A stretch of DNA of 64,000 bases, from positions 186,001 through 250,000 of the forward strand of contig NZ_JAJOMA010000010.1 of NCBI RefSeq assembly GCF_021129235.1. The letters are read 5' to 3'. Shown here piece after piece: positions 8,518-17,318 of the stretch. Source of the stretch: Kineosporia mesophila. Its GTDB lineage: Bacteria; Actinomycetota; Actinomycetes; Actinomycetales; Kineosporiaceae. The translations under genes were made by a program, and so were the position numbers. The notes under the pieces were generated by a model. It saw only the letters and a list, made by a program, of their open reading frames with translations. It searched no databases and was not told where the DNA came from. Each line of letters begins with the position of its first letter. The first letter of the stretch is position 1.

Positions 8518-10016
8518 CGCACTCCGATCGCGTGGTCGTCGAGCTGTTCCAGCCGGGGCCTGAGCCAGGCCATCTCGGCATGGGTGAAGTCGTGCTCCGG
8601 GTGGAAACCGACCAGGTCGACCACCTCGCACACGGCCAGCAGGTCGAGCAGCCGGAGCACCTGGTAGGCATCGGTCTGCAGAGGCTGTTCCGCCGTGCCG
8701 GCCACCGGTTCCGTGTCGTCCCGCACCGGGTTGCGCAGTGGCCTGCGCAGGGCCTTCTCGACGATCGCCGGCTGGCGGCCAGGGACGAGCTGCGAGCGCA
8801 CAGCAGCCAGCCAGTCGCCGGGGCTCCCGGCCTCGTCCAGGTCGTCGGCGTCGTCCGGATCGTCGGAGAGGATCAGCCGCAACCGGGTCTGGGTGTTCCA
8901 GCCCATTTTCGCGTCGTGCCGGATCACCTGGACATCGGTGCGCGTGCCGCCGTCCGCCGGGCTGTTGCGCGTGGGTCCGAAGCGCACCACCACGTCGTAG
9001 TCGTCCACCCGGGCACCCTGGCCGGATCCTTTCAACCGCTGGGCGTCGTCCGTCACCAGGCACACCCGATTCCCGGCCAGCCGCTGACGCAGGTCGTTGA
9101 GTCGCAGCACGCGCAGGTTGCGGGCAACGTTCTCGGCCAGCGGGGCCGGGTCCAGGGTGGCGTAGCGCTGCCAGCGGCTCAGGTGGTGCAACACGTCTTG
9201 CTCGGTGGGCCGGGCCAGCTCGGCGAGGGGGAGGGCCAGCACCTGGTCCAGCAGGACGGCCACGGCCGCGTCCAGTTCCTTGCGGGGTGTGGGACGGTTC
9301 AGCAGCCCGAGCACCAGCTGCATCGGTTCCCGCAGACCCGTGCCCGCCCTGAGTGCGGCGTCCAGCACGGTCACCAGGCGCAGGCGCCGGTCGTCGCGTT
9401 CTTCCAGAGCCCTCAGCTTGTTCTTCACACCCAGACGGTCGCCGGAGGTGAGATTCAGGTACGCCTGATGGGCGTGCATGGCCGTCGGCAGATCACCGGC
9501 GTGCTCACCGGCGAGTGCCCGTTGCCGCCACGACGCCCGTGACGCGGGCCGGGCGGCCAGCAGTACTTCAGTGATCTCCAGACTGAGGTGCGGGTCTTTG
9601 CCCCGGGCCGTTTCGGCAACCTCCAGCAGCTTCTCCACCAGGGACGGAAGAGCCTCGACCCAACTGCGTTCACCGGAGATGATCGCGACCGAATCGTTCC
9701 CCTGGCGTAGGGCCTGTGCGGCCCGGGTGATCTCGGTCAGCGGACCGCGTACGGACTTTGGCCGTGCCGCCAGGGATTCCGGTTCTGCCCATCGGACAGT
9801 GGCTTGGAGGAACGGCCGGTTCACCGTCTCGGCGACCTCGACCTGGTGGGCCAGCCGAGTGGCTTCCTCATGGGCAGCCTCGGCGGCCGCGGCCTGAGCG
9901 GCCCGGCGCTCGGCCTGCGCCTCCAACCGGGCCTCGGCGATCGCCCGGGGCGTGAGTTTCCGGATCTCCGCGATCGCTCGCGGCGTCAGTTGATCGAGCT
10001 TGTCGATGATGCTCAT
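8514..10016 (-). CDS. Putative glycosyltransferase with sialyltransferase (GT29)-like C-terminal motifs
   Basis: 500 residues, not recognised with certainty. An exact-style internal repeat (LTPRAIAEIRK, LTPRAIAEARL) and an Ala/Glu-rich helix open the protein, followed by a long helical region. The last 200 residues resemble the GT29 fold: NRVCLVTDDAQRLKGSGQGA then VDDYDVVVRFG and GGTRTDVQVIR match the sialyl L motif pattern (VVGNxxxLKGSxxGxxIDxHDxVxRxN ... GxRT), and LLAVCEVVDLVGFHPEHDF matches the S and VS motifs. The conserved PSTG of motif S is missing. Coupling to a pyruvyl transferase supports a role in building a modified surface or lipid-linked glycan, possibly one carrying a sialic- or nonulosonic-type sugar. 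That last point is inference. Confidence 0.5.
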   Translation of the reverse strand: MSIIDKLDQLTPRAIAEIRKLTPRAIAEARLEAQAERRAAQAAAAEAAHEEATRLAHQVEVAETVNRPFLQATVRWAEPESLAARPKSVRGPLTEITRAAQALRQGNDSVAIISGERSWVEALPSLVEKLLEVAETARGKDPHLSLEITEVLLAARPASRASWRQRALAGEHAGDLPTAMHAHQAYLNLTSGDRLGVKNKLRALEERDDRRLRLVTVLDAALRAGTGLREPMQLVLGLLNRPTPRKELDAAVAVLLDQVLALPLAELARPTEQDVLHHLSRWQRYATLDPAPLAENVARNLRVLRLNDLRQRLAGNRVCLVTDDAQRLKGSGQGARVDDYDVVVRFGPTRNSPADGGTRTDVQVIRHDAKMGWNTQTRLRLILSDDPDDADDLDEAGSPGDWLAAVRSQLVPGRQPAIVEKALRRPLRNPVRDDTEPVAGTAEQPLQTDAYQVLRLLDLLAVCEVVDLVGFHPEHDFTHAEMAWLRPRLEQLDDHAIGVR

Positions 10017-10157
10017 CGGCGTGCTCCCGTGAGGGGGTGAAGACTGACAGGCTGGCGCACGCCGGAGAGACTACCGGGGTGGTCGGACAGAAACAGAGAG
10101 TAGTCAGAACGGGGGAGGCCCGACCTCCATACCCAGGGCCGACGCAACCGCCGCACA

Positions 10158-10172
10158 CCCACCATCGGTGGG
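10158..10172 (-). terminator. Possible terminator downstream of crtI
   Basis: Inverted repeat CCCACC-ATC-GGTGGG about 33 bases after the crtI stop on the minus strand, with partly paired flanks (GCA/TGC). It would end the crtE-crtI transcript before the glycosyltransferase pair. No T tract. Confidence 0.4.
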
Positions 10173-10204
10173 CATGCGCGTCCTCAATTCCCTCCGAAAG
10201 CCCC

Positions 10205-11776
10205 TCAGCGCCACGCCCGCGACGCGTACACCGGATCGGGCCCGGTGATCCGCTCCGCCGCCAGGCGCCCCGACACCAGCACCATCGGCACCCCGACCCC
10301 CGGCTGGGTGCCCGAGCCGGTGAACACCACGTTCTCGCCCCACAGGTTTCCCGGGCGGAACGGGCCGGTCTGGAAGAACGAGTGCGCCGCCGCGAACGGG
10401 GCGCCCCGCTCCATGCCGCGCTCGGCCCACTCCAGCGGGGTGGTGACGTCTTCCACCTCGATCGAGTCGCCGAAACCCTCGTACCCGTGCGACTCCAGCT
10501 GTGCGAGCACATGATCGCGGTACACCGGCTTGAGGCGCTTCCAGTCGATCGGCGAGTCCAGGTTCGGCGTCGGGAACAGCACGTAGTAGATCTCCCGGTT
10601 CGCCGGGGAGAGCCGCGCGTCCGAGGCCGTCGGGTTCGTCACCAGGAACGACGGGTCGCTCATCAGGCGGCCCGACGTCAGCTCCTCGAACGTGCCCTTC
10701 CACGGCCCACCGAAGTGGATGTTGTGGTGGGCCGCACTCGGCCAGCTCTGCCGGGTACCGGCGAGCATCAGGTAGCAGGACGGCGAGTACTTCAGCCGCT
10801 TCACCCGGAACGGCGTCTTGCCCAGCAGATCCCGGTAGGCGACGGGAAGATCGGGGTTGAGTACCACCACGTCGGCGGGAATGCGCTCGCCGTCCGCGGT
10901 GATCACGGCCGTGGCCCGGCCGCCGGAGTGCTCGACCTTCGTCACCTCGGTGCCGTACCGGAACTCCACGCCGTGCTTCTTCGCCGCGGCGGCCATCGCC
11001 GCCGGCACCGCCGCCATGCCCCCGGCCGGGAAGTACACGCCCGCCACCGAGTCCATGTAGGCGATCACCGCGTAGAGGGCCATCGCGTCGTAGGGTGACA
11101 GGCCCGCGTACAGCGCCTGGAACGAGTAGATACGCTGCGTGCGGTCGTCTTTCAGGAACTGGCCGACCTTCGGCGCCATCCGCCGGAAGCCACCGATCGC
11201 TGCCAGCTTGGCCAGGTTCACGGTGAGCAGGTCGAGCGGGGAGTCGATGTTGCGGTCGATGAAGTCCCGCATCTCGTACTTGTACAGCCGCGACACGAAC
11301 CTCACGTAGCGCCGGAAGCCGGCCGCCTCGTCCGGCCCGATCACGCGCTCGATCTCGTCGGCCATCCGGTCCACGTCGGAGTGCACGTCGATCGAGGAAC
11401 CGTCGGCGAACGTGGTGCGGTACAGCGGCTCGACCGGCTTCAGGTTCAGCCAGTCGGACATGTCCTCGCCGAGCGAGTCGAAACAGTCGGCGATCAGGTC
11501 GGGCATGGTCAGCACGGTCGGGCCCGGGTCGAACCGGTACTCGCCATTGCCGTTCGGGGCGCTGATCGTGCGCACCGCGGCCCGTCCACCGGGCACCAGA
11601 TCGCGCTCCAGCACGATGATCTGGCGGCCGGTGCGGGCCAGGCGCATGGCGGCCGAGAGTCCGGCCAGACCGGCCCCGACGATCACCACGGTGTCGGTGG
11701 GGCCGGTGACGGTACGGGGACCCTTGCGCAGGGGGGTGGCGTCGAAGCGGTTACGGCTCATGGAGGGGAGGGGCAT
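10205..11776 (-). CDS. crtI: Phytoene desaturase
   Basis: 523-residue FAD-dependent carotenoid desaturase that converts phytoene to lycopene or a related acyclic product. The dinucleotide-binding motif VVIVGAGLAGLSAAMRLA begins near residue 30 and the family C-terminal signature GSGTQPGVGVPMVLVSGRLAAERI closes the protein. The start ATG lies three bases after the crtE stop, so crtE-crtI form one operon; AAGGA upstream can act as ribosome binding site. An internal ATG five codons in has no ribosome binding site. The number of desaturation steps cannot be predicted. Confidence 0.93.
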   Translation of the reverse strand: MPLPSMSRNRFDATPLRKGPRTVTGPTDTVVIVGAGLAGLSAAMRLARTGRQIIVLERDLVPGGRAAVRTISAPNGNGEYRFDPGPTVLTMPDLIADCFDSLGEDMSDWLNLKPVEPLYRTTFADGSSIDVHSDVDRMADEIERVIGPDEAAGFRRYVRFVSRLYKYEMRDFIDRNIDSPLDLLTVNLAKLAAIGGFRRMAPKVGQFLKDDRTQRIYSFQALYAGLSPYDAMALYAVIAYMDSVAGVYFPAGGMAAVPAAMAAAAKKHGVEFRYGTEVTKVEHSGGRATAVITADGERIPADVVVLNPDLPVAYRDLLGKTPFRVKRLKYSPSCYLMLAGTRQSWPSAAHHNIHFGGPWKGTFEELTSGRLMSDPSFLVTNPTASDARLSPANREIYYVLFPTPNLDSPIDWKRLKPVYRDHVLAQLESHGYEGFGDSIEVEDVTTPLEWAERGMERGAPFAAAHSFFQTGPFRPGNLWGENVVFTGSGTQPGVGVPMVLVSGRLAAERITGPDPVYASRAWR

Positions 11777-11779
11777 CAG

Positions 11780-12883
11780 TCACTGCTTCCTTGCTGTGGC
11801 CGCGACGACCAGGCCGGCCAGCACGTCGCGGGCCGGTCCCTCAGCGAGATCGGCCCCCGCGAGTGCGGATTCGGCCCGGGTCGTGGACGAGGCGATCATC
11901 TGCTCGATCTGCGTCACCGCGCCGGTCTCGACGATGATCTGACGCAGTGTCTCCACACCGGCCGCGTCCAGGGCCGGGTCGCCCAGCAGCCGGTGCACGG
12001 TCGCGGCCTGGGTCGGAGTGCTGTTCTGCAGGGTGCGGGCGACGAGCACGGTGCGCTTGCCCTCCCGCAGGTCGTCACCGGCGGGTTTGCCGGTGGTGGC
12101 GGGGTCGCCGAACACGCCGAGCACGTCGTCGCGCAGCTGGAACGCCTCGCCCAGCGCCAGGCCGAACTCGGAGTAGACGGCCAGCAGCTTGTCGTCCGCC
12201 CCGGCCGCGCTGGCGCCGATGAGCAGGGGGTGCTCCACCGAGTACTTGGCGCTCTTGAACCGGATCACTCTCAGGGCACGCTCTGCCATCACGGCCGGGT
12301 CTTTCTCCGGCAGCACCTGGCTGAGCACGTCGAGGTACTGCCCGCCCAGCAGTTCGGTGCGCATCGTGTCGAACATCGGCCGGGCCCGGAGCAGCTGCTC
12401 CGCCGACAGGCCGCTCGCCGAGAACAGCTCCTCGGTCCAGACCAGGCACAGGTCGCCGGCCAGCACCGCGCCGGCCAGGCCGAACGCCTCGGAGGCGCCG
12501 TTCCAGCCCTGTTCGCGGTGCCGGCCCTCGAACCGCTTGTGCACCGCGGGCATCCCGCGTCGCAGGTCGGAGGCGTCGATCAGGTCGTCGTGGATGAGAG
12601 CGGCCGCCTGGAAGAGCTCCAGTGCCGCGGCCGCCTTCACCGCAGCCTCGCAGTTCTCACCGCCCGCGCCCCGCCAGCCCCAGTAGAGGAACGCCGGGCG
12701 CAGGCGCTTGCCCGCGCTGGTCATCACCGAGACGGTGTCGGTGATCTCGACGCACTCCGGGGAGACCTCGGCGAGCTCGAGCGAACGGCGGGCCAGGAAG
12801 TCCTGCAGCGCCGTGTCCACCCGCTCCCGCAGATGCTCCGCCTGCAGGGGATGGCTGCCGGCCGAGGGTGCGAGCGACGTCAT
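11780..12883 (-). CDS. crtE: Geranylgeranyl diphosphate synthase (polyprenyl synthetase)
   Basis: 367-residue trans-isoprenyl diphosphate synthase supplying GGPP to CrtB. Both Asp-rich motifs are present: LIHDDLIDASDLRRG (first) and LRDDVLGVFGDP (second), with GKRLRP for diphosphate binding. By position it corresponds to IdsA2 of mycobacteria, and by operon to CrtE, so the symbol rests on context. It is the first gene of the crtE-crtI operon and is transcribed divergently from metF across a 286-base region that contains a short palindrome. Confidence 0.9.
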   Translation of the reverse strand: MTSLAPSAGSHPLQAEHLRERVDTALQDFLARRSLELAEVSPECVEITDTVSVMTSAGKRLRPAFLYWGWRGAGGENCEAAVKAAAALELFQAAALIHDDLIDASDLRRGMPAVHKRFEGRHREQGWNGASEAFGLAGAVLAGDLCLVWTEELFSASGLSAEQLLRARPMFDTMRTELLGGQYLDVLSQVLPEKDPAVMAERALRVIRFKSAKYSVEHPLLIGASAAGADDKLLAVYSEFGLALGEAFQLRDDVLGVFGDPATTGKPAGDDLREGKRTVLVARTLQNSTPTQAATVHRLLGDPALDAAGVETLRQIIVETGAVTQIEQMIASSTTRAESALAGADLAEGPARDVLAGLVVAATARKQ

Positions 12884-13002
12884 GCTGGCGGGACCTTCTT
12901 CCGTGCTGCTCCTGCACCCGCGTGGTGGGGGACGCGCGGGGCCCGGCGTGTGGGCGGCCGGGGTCCCACCCTCTCAGGTCCGCCCGCCCGCTGCGCGTCG
13001 GT

Positions 13003-13018
13003 AGGGTCTTGCGACCCT
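13003..13018. promoter_or_regulatory. Palindrome in the crtE/metF divergent region
   Basis: AGGGTC-TTGC-GACCCT, a perfect 6-base inverted repeat between the divergent crtE and metF starts (start codons at 12883 and 13170). It could be an operator for crtE, but there is no direct evidence. Confidence 0.3.
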
Positions 13019-13156
13019 GGTGAGAACGACGTTTTCCGCCGGTTCATCCGCGATCCACCCCGAACGTGACCACCCGCTGACCGGTTCGTGATCAACTCCC
13101 GGCCTCCGGCTCGTGATCGGGCACGCCGCGACCGGGGTGACGAACCCCTGGACGCG

Positions 13157-13169
13157 TAAACTCCCGGAC
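13157..13169 (+). promoter_or_regulatory. Leaderless -10 element of metF
   Basis: TAAACT (13157-13162) followed by seven bases and then ATG at 13170. This supports the downstream ATG rather than one 57 bases earlier as the start, with transcription beginning at or next to the A of ATG. Confidence 0.6.
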
Positions 13170-14075
13170 ATGCCCCAGGACCGACCCGCCCTGCACGAGC
13201 AGCTGCACGAACTCATCGCGGCAGAGCGCCCCTCGATCTCGTTCGAGTTCTTCCCGCCGAAGACCGACGAGGCGGAGGCGACGCTCTGGCAGTCGATCCG
13301 TCGGCTCGAGCCGCTCAACCCGACTTTCGTGTCGGTGACCTACGGGGCCGGTGGGTCGAGCCGGGATCGCACCACGCGCGTCACCCAGCGCATCGCGCAA
13401 GACACCACGCTGACGCCCATGGCCCACCTGACCTGCGTCGGTGCCAGCCTCGCGGAGCTGCGCGGCGTGGTCGCCGACTACGCCGCGGCGGGTGTGAAGA
13501 ACGTTCTCGTGGTGCGGGGCGACCCGGCCGGTGGCCCGCGGGCCGAATGGGTGCAGCACCCGGGGGGTCCGCGGTACGCCGTCGAGCTGGTCTCGCTGGT
13601 GCGGGAACTGGGCAACTTCAGTGTGGGCGTCGCGGCCTTCCCCGACATCCACCCCGCCAGCGCCGATCTGGACGCCGACGCCCGCGTCCTGGCGATGAAG
13701 GCCGAGGCCGGTGCGCAGTTCGCGATCACCCAGATGTTCTTCACGCCGTCGACCTACTTCGAGCTGGTCGACCGCGCTGCGTCCCTGGGCTGCACCATCC
13801 CGATCATTCCGGGGATCATGCCCGTCACCAACGTGAAGCAGGTCACGCGCATCGCCGAGCTCACCGGCGTCGCCATTCCCGATCCCGTCGTCGAGCGGCT
13901 GCACGCCGTCGCCGACGAGCCCGCGGCCGTGCGGCAGGTGGGTGTCGAGATCGCCACCGAGCTCTCCCGTGAGCTGCTCGACGGAGGTGCGCCCGGGTTG
14001 CACTTCATCACCATGAACCGGTCCACGGCGACGCTCGAGGTCGCCGAGGCGCTGGGGCTCACCGCCCGCGTCTAG
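13170..14075 (+). CDS. metF: Methylenetetrahydrofolate reductase
   Basis: 301-residue flavoprotein that reduces 5,10-methylene-THF to 5-methyl-THF for methionine synthesis. Family signatures are FEFFPPKTDEAE near the N-terminus (the Glu acts in catalysis), VSVTYGAGGS, HLTCVG, LVVRGDP and QMFFTPSTY, and the C-terminal LHFITMNRS. Length matches the bacterial MetF family. Monocistronic: leaderless promoter in front and a hairpin at 14104-14137 behind. It occupies the place of the MTHFR-like Rv2172c in the mycobacterial order. Confidence 0.95.
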   Translation: MPQDRPALHEQLHELIAAERPSISFEFFPPKTDEAEATLWQSIRRLEPLNPTFVSVTYGAGGSSRDRTTRVTQRIAQDTTLTPMAHLTCVGASLAELRGVVADYAAAGVKNVLVVRGDPAGGPRAEWVQHPGGPRYAVELVSLVRELGNFSVGVAAFPDIHPASADLDADARVLAMKAEAGAQFAITQMFFTPSTYFELVDRAASLGCTIPIIPGIMPVTNVKQVTRIAELTGVAIPDPVVERLHAVADEPAAVRQVGVEIATELSRELLDGGAPGLHFITMNRSTATLEVAEALGLTARV

Positions 14076-14103
14076 GGGTTTTGGTGCTTGTGGACGTCCA
14101 CCA

Positions 14104-14137
14104 GCCCGCGTCTCCCAGGTCACCTGGGGGAGCGGGC
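14104..14137 (+). terminator. Hairpin downstream of metF
   Basis: Stem of about 15 pairs with one bulge and a tiny loop, centred on CCCAGGT-C-ACCTGGG and extended by GCCCGC/GCGGGC. It lies 29 bases after the metF stop. Confidence 0.5.
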
Positions 14138-14265
14138 CGGTCGGGGAGGGGTTTGCCGGGCTGCCCGGGCATCTCCTCGCTGCGGCCGCTACTTTCACAA
14201 CGCGCCCTGGAGACCCCACATCGTCCTCTGCTCCAAGGGGCATTCTTGTTCCAAGGTGCACTCTG

Positions 14266-14952
14266 ATGTCGGAGCAGTCCGGCCCGGGGCGGTCCGGCCC
14301 GGAACAGCCCAGCCGGGTGCCCGGATTCGCGGAATGGTCGGCCCTGCACGGGAACGCGGCGCCCACCGGTCTGGTCGGCGGCTGGCTGCGCTTTGTCTAT
14401 CTGACGGCGAAACCACTGGTGCTGCTGCGGATATCGCCGCACGTGGTGACGTTCTTCGGTCTGCTCGTGGGGGTGTGCGCCCTGGTGCCCGCGGCGGGGG
14501 GATCGCGCTGGCCTCTGCTCGCCGCGGCGCTGATCGGCCTGTCCGCGCTGCTCGACGGGCTGGACGGGGCCGTGGCCGTGCTCAGTTCCCGGGTCTCGTC
14601 CTTCGGGGCGCGGCTGGACCGGGTCTGTGACCGGTGTTCGGACGTCTGCTTCGCGGCCTGTCTCGGACTCGCGGGCGGGTTCTGGGTCTGGTGGGTGGCC
14701 GGCGCCTGTTGCGGGCTGCTGCACGAGTTCACGCGCTCGTGGGCCCGTCATCGGGGGATGACGTCGATCGGTGTCGTCACGGTGTCCGAGCGACCGACGC
14801 GGGTGCTGGTGGCGGCCATGTTCGTGCTGGCGGCGGGGGTTTACCCGGCGTCGGCCGGAACCTGGTCCACCGCCGGGGGAATCGTCATGGCGGGGGCAGG
14901 GGCCCTTGGGTTGTTGCAGTTGGTTGTGGCCGTGCGGCGGGGGCTTTCGTGA
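14266..14952 (+). CDS. CDP-alcohol phosphatidyltransferase family membrane protein
   Basis: 228-residue integral membrane protein of the CDP-alcohol phosphatidyltransferase family, which joins a CDP-activated lipid or alcohol to a second alcohol. The active-site motif DGLDGAVAVLSSRVSSFG then ARLDRVCD follows the family pattern DxxDGxxAR(x8)GxxxDxxxD, except that the Arg is Val. All four Asp are present. Five or six hydrophobic helices follow. Substrate unknown. Two imperfect 15-base direct repeats (TCCAAGGxGCAxTCT at 14232 and 14250) sit just before the ATG. By position it may add a polar group to an isoprenoid or phospholipid, but this is not shown. Confidence 0.75.
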   Translation: MSEQSGPGRSGPEQPSRVPGFAEWSALHGNAAPTGLVGGWLRFVYLTAKPLVLLRISPHVVTFFGLLVGVCALVPAAGGSRWPLLAAALIGLSALLDGLDGAVAVLSSRVSSFGARLDRVCDRCSDVCFAACLGLAGGFWVWWVAGACCGLLHEFTRSWARHRGMTSIGVVTVSERPTRVLVAAMFVLAAGVYPASAGTWSTAGGIVMAGAGALGLLQLVVAVRRGLS

Positions 14953-15247
14953 CCTCAAGGGTTTCTTGATCGTCGGCGTGCATTCCCCGGCGTAGACGAT
15001 GTCCGGGATATTCCCAGGTCTCTCTCCTGTCGGGTGAAGTGGCTTCTGCGGTTGGCAATCTCGTTGACATGGCGAAAGACCCGAAGCGGCCTGGGCCGAT
15101 CTACGACAGGTGATGCGACGCCTGGCGGAGCCGAACGGGCGAGGCGAGGACCGTCGCGTTGTGGATGTGCGGATCGCTGCGCCCGATACCGGGGGAGTTA
15201 CGTGCGGAGCCTTGAGCTCGGTCGTCCGGCCGCCCCCAGAGATACGG

Positions 15248-15800
15248 ATGACTGTCGAGATGATGGCGCCGGCCGGGATGCATGATCAGGTGACGGCCGA
15301 GCAGTACGCGGCGTGGAGCAGTGCGCCGGCCTCGCGACAGGATGGTTCTCGTGCGCCCGAGTGGGTCCAAGCGCCATCACCGCCTGGCCCGTGTGCCGGC
15401 GAATGCCGTGGACGTGTCGGCGGGGGCGTCGTGGAACGCGGACACCGACTTCGATGCCCGGCTCCAGGATGCTCCGCTGAACAACCGCCGGCCAGAGGTG
15501 ACGGTCTGTCGCGCCGACACGATCGACGTCAGCCCGACCCGGCCCGAGCATGTTCTGCTCGTCATCGAGGTCGTTTCTCCTGGTTCGGAGACCACCGACC
15601 GGACCGTGAAGGCGGAGCAGGACGCCCGGGCGGGAATTCAGTTCTCCTGGCCGATCGAGCAGGCCGCTACCGGTGTTTCTCTGGCGTACATTCACGTTCT
15701 TGATCCGGCTACGGGGCGGTACCGCGATGGTGAGTTCGTCGCCGGTGTTCTGAAGGTGGCAGCTCCCTTTCCGGTGGAGATGGACCTCAGCCTGATCTGA
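15248..15800 (+). pseudogene. Broken Uma2 (DUF820) family endonuclease-like gene
   Basis: The N-terminus of a Uma2-family protein (MTVEMMAPAGMHDQ, VTAEQYAAW) is read from 15248. The remainder, MVLVRPSGSKRHHRLA then FDARLQDAPLNNRRPEVTV and VLLVIEVVSPGSETTDRTVK, lies in another frame and ends at 15800. The join near 15318-15340 lacks about 20 residues expected before MVLV, so a small deletion with frameshift has disrupted it. Uma2 proteins have a restriction-endonuclease-like core, often occur in many copies and are of unknown biological role. The catalytic region IEVVSPGS is preserved. A 159-residue product from an internal ATG at 15321 is possible but would lack the normal N-terminus. Confidence 0.65.
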
Positions 15801-15816
15801 CGGGCGGTACCGGTGG

Positions 15817-17316
15817 TCAGGCCGGGCCGATGAGGTCGGCCACGATGGCGGCGGAGAGCCCGACCAGGGGGAGGCCGCCGCCGGGGTGGGACGAGCCGCC
15901 GACCAGGAACAGGCCGGGTACCGGGCTGCGGTTGGCCGGGCGCAGGAACGCCGAGCGCGCGCCGTTGCTGCTCGAGCCGTAGATCGCGCCGCCGGTCGAG
16001 CGGGTGTTGCGTTCCAGGTCGGCCGGGGTGCGGATCTCGTTCCAGAGCAGGCGGTCGCGCACGTCCAGGCCGCGCTCTGCCATCCGCCCCAGGATCTTGT
16101 GGGCGTACGACTCGGCGAGACCGGGCGCGTCCCAGTCCATTCCGGCGTCGGGTGCGTGGCGGGGGGCGTTGACGAGCACGAACCAGGCCTCGTGGTCGTC
16201 GTCCGGGCGGAGCGCCGGGTCGTCCGGGGCACTGATGTACACCGTGGGATCAGGCACCGGTGAGGGTTTCCCGGCCTGTTTCCCGGTGCCGAACACGTGG
16301 TCGAACTCGGCGTCGTAGTCGGTGGGGAACAGCACGGTGTGGTGCCGCAGGCCGGGCGTGCGGCCCCGCAGGGCCAGGAGCATGACGAAACCCGAGAGCG
16401 AGGGTGAGGCCTTCGCGAGCGCGCGCCGCCCGCCCTTGCCCTCGGCGCCGGGCAGCAGGTCGCGGTACAGATGAGCTGCCTCGACCCCCGACACCACCAC
16501 GTCGGCCGGCAACGTCTCGCCGCTCTCCAGCCGCACCCCCTCGACCTGGGGGGAGGCGATCACCTGCTCGACCGGCGACGAGGTGAGGATCTTGACGCCG
16601 TGCGACGTCGCCCGGTCGGCCACGGCCGCGCCGAGCTGCCACAGCCCGCCCGGGACGTACCAGGAGCCGAAGGCATGCTCCACGAACGGCACCGTGGCCA
16701 GGGCCGCCGGGGCCCGGCGCGGGTCGGAGCCGGTGTAGGTGGCGTAGCGGTCGAGGAACATGCGCTGCTCGGGCGCCTGGAGGTACTGACGGCCGAGCCC
16801 GCGCAAGCTGAGCCAGGGCGCGACCGTGCGGATGTCGGCCGGGTTGCGGGCCAGCCCGAGCAGCGTGCGCATACCGTCGAGGGGCGACTCCAGGAACGGG
16901 TCGCGGGTCAGGTCCCAGATGCCGGCCGCGCGCCGGTGGAAGGCCGCCCAGTCCTGCCCGGCCCTCGGCCCGAGAGCCTCGGCCCAGGCCCGGGAGACCC
17001 CGGCCGGCCCGCTGCCCGGCATGTCCCATTCGAGTCCACCGGGAAAGCGGTAGTGGCACGCCGGATCGAGGGGCACGAGCGCGAGTACGTCTTCCAGCGG
17101 CTGACCGGTCTTCAGGAACAGGTCTCGATAGACCGCCGGCAGCGTGAGCAGGCTGGGCCCGGTGTCGAAGCCGAACCCCTCACGGCGCAGCAGCCCGAGC
17201 TTTCCGCCGATCTGTTCGGCCTGCTCCAGCACGGTCACCTGGTGGCCCAGCGCCCCCAGACGGGCCGCGGCGGACAGCCCACCGAGCCCGGCACCGACCA
17301 CGATCACCCTGGCCAT
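15817..17316 (-). CDS. CrtI/CrtD-family carotenoid desaturase or oxidase
   Basis: 499-residue FAD-dependent oxidoreductase of the phytoene-desaturase family: ARVIVVGAGLGGLSAAARLG at the N-terminus and LFLVGGSSHPGGGLPLVGLS at the C-terminus. It is clearly distinct from crtI in this window. Placed last in an operon with CrtA-, CruF- and GT2-like genes, it most likely carries out a later step, such as the 3,4-desaturation of a 1-hydroxy carotenoid (CrtD type), rather than phytoene desaturation. The ATG lies two bases after the GT2 stop. Exact reaction is inferred from context. Confidence 0.8.
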   Translation of the reverse strand: MARVIVVGAGLGGLSAAARLGALGHQVTVLEQAEQIGGKLGLLRREGFGFDTGPSLLTLPAVYRDLFLKTGQPLEDVLALVPLDPACHYRFPGGLEWDMPGSGPAGVSRAWAEALGPRAGQDWAAFHRRAAGIWDLTRDPFLESPLDGMRTLLGLARNPADIRTVAPWLSLRGLGRQYLQAPEQRMFLDRYATYTGSDPRRAPAALATVPFVEHAFGSWYVPGGLWQLGAAVADRATSHGVKILTSSPVEQVIASPQVEGVRLESGETLPADVVVSGVEAAHLYRDLLPGAEGKGGRRALAKASPSLSGFVMLLALRGRTPGLRHHTVLFPTDYDAEFDHVFGTGKQAGKPSPVPDPTVYISAPDDPALRPDDDHEAWFVLVNAPRHAPDAGMDWDAPGLAESYAHKILGRMAERGLDVRDRLLWNEIRTPADLERNTRSTGGAIYGSSSNGARSAFLRPANRSPVPGLFLVGGSSHPGGGLPLVGLSAAIVADLIGPA

Positions 17317-17318
17317 GC

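Noticed and set aside
8518-9063. Upstream extension of the pyruvyl transferase frame
   Set aside because: Lies entirely within the sialyltransferase-like gene in another frame; the ATGA start at 8517 is better supported.
15110-15247. Extension of the Uma2 remnant to 15110
   Set aside because: The added residues have no family similarity; homology begins at the ATG at 15248.
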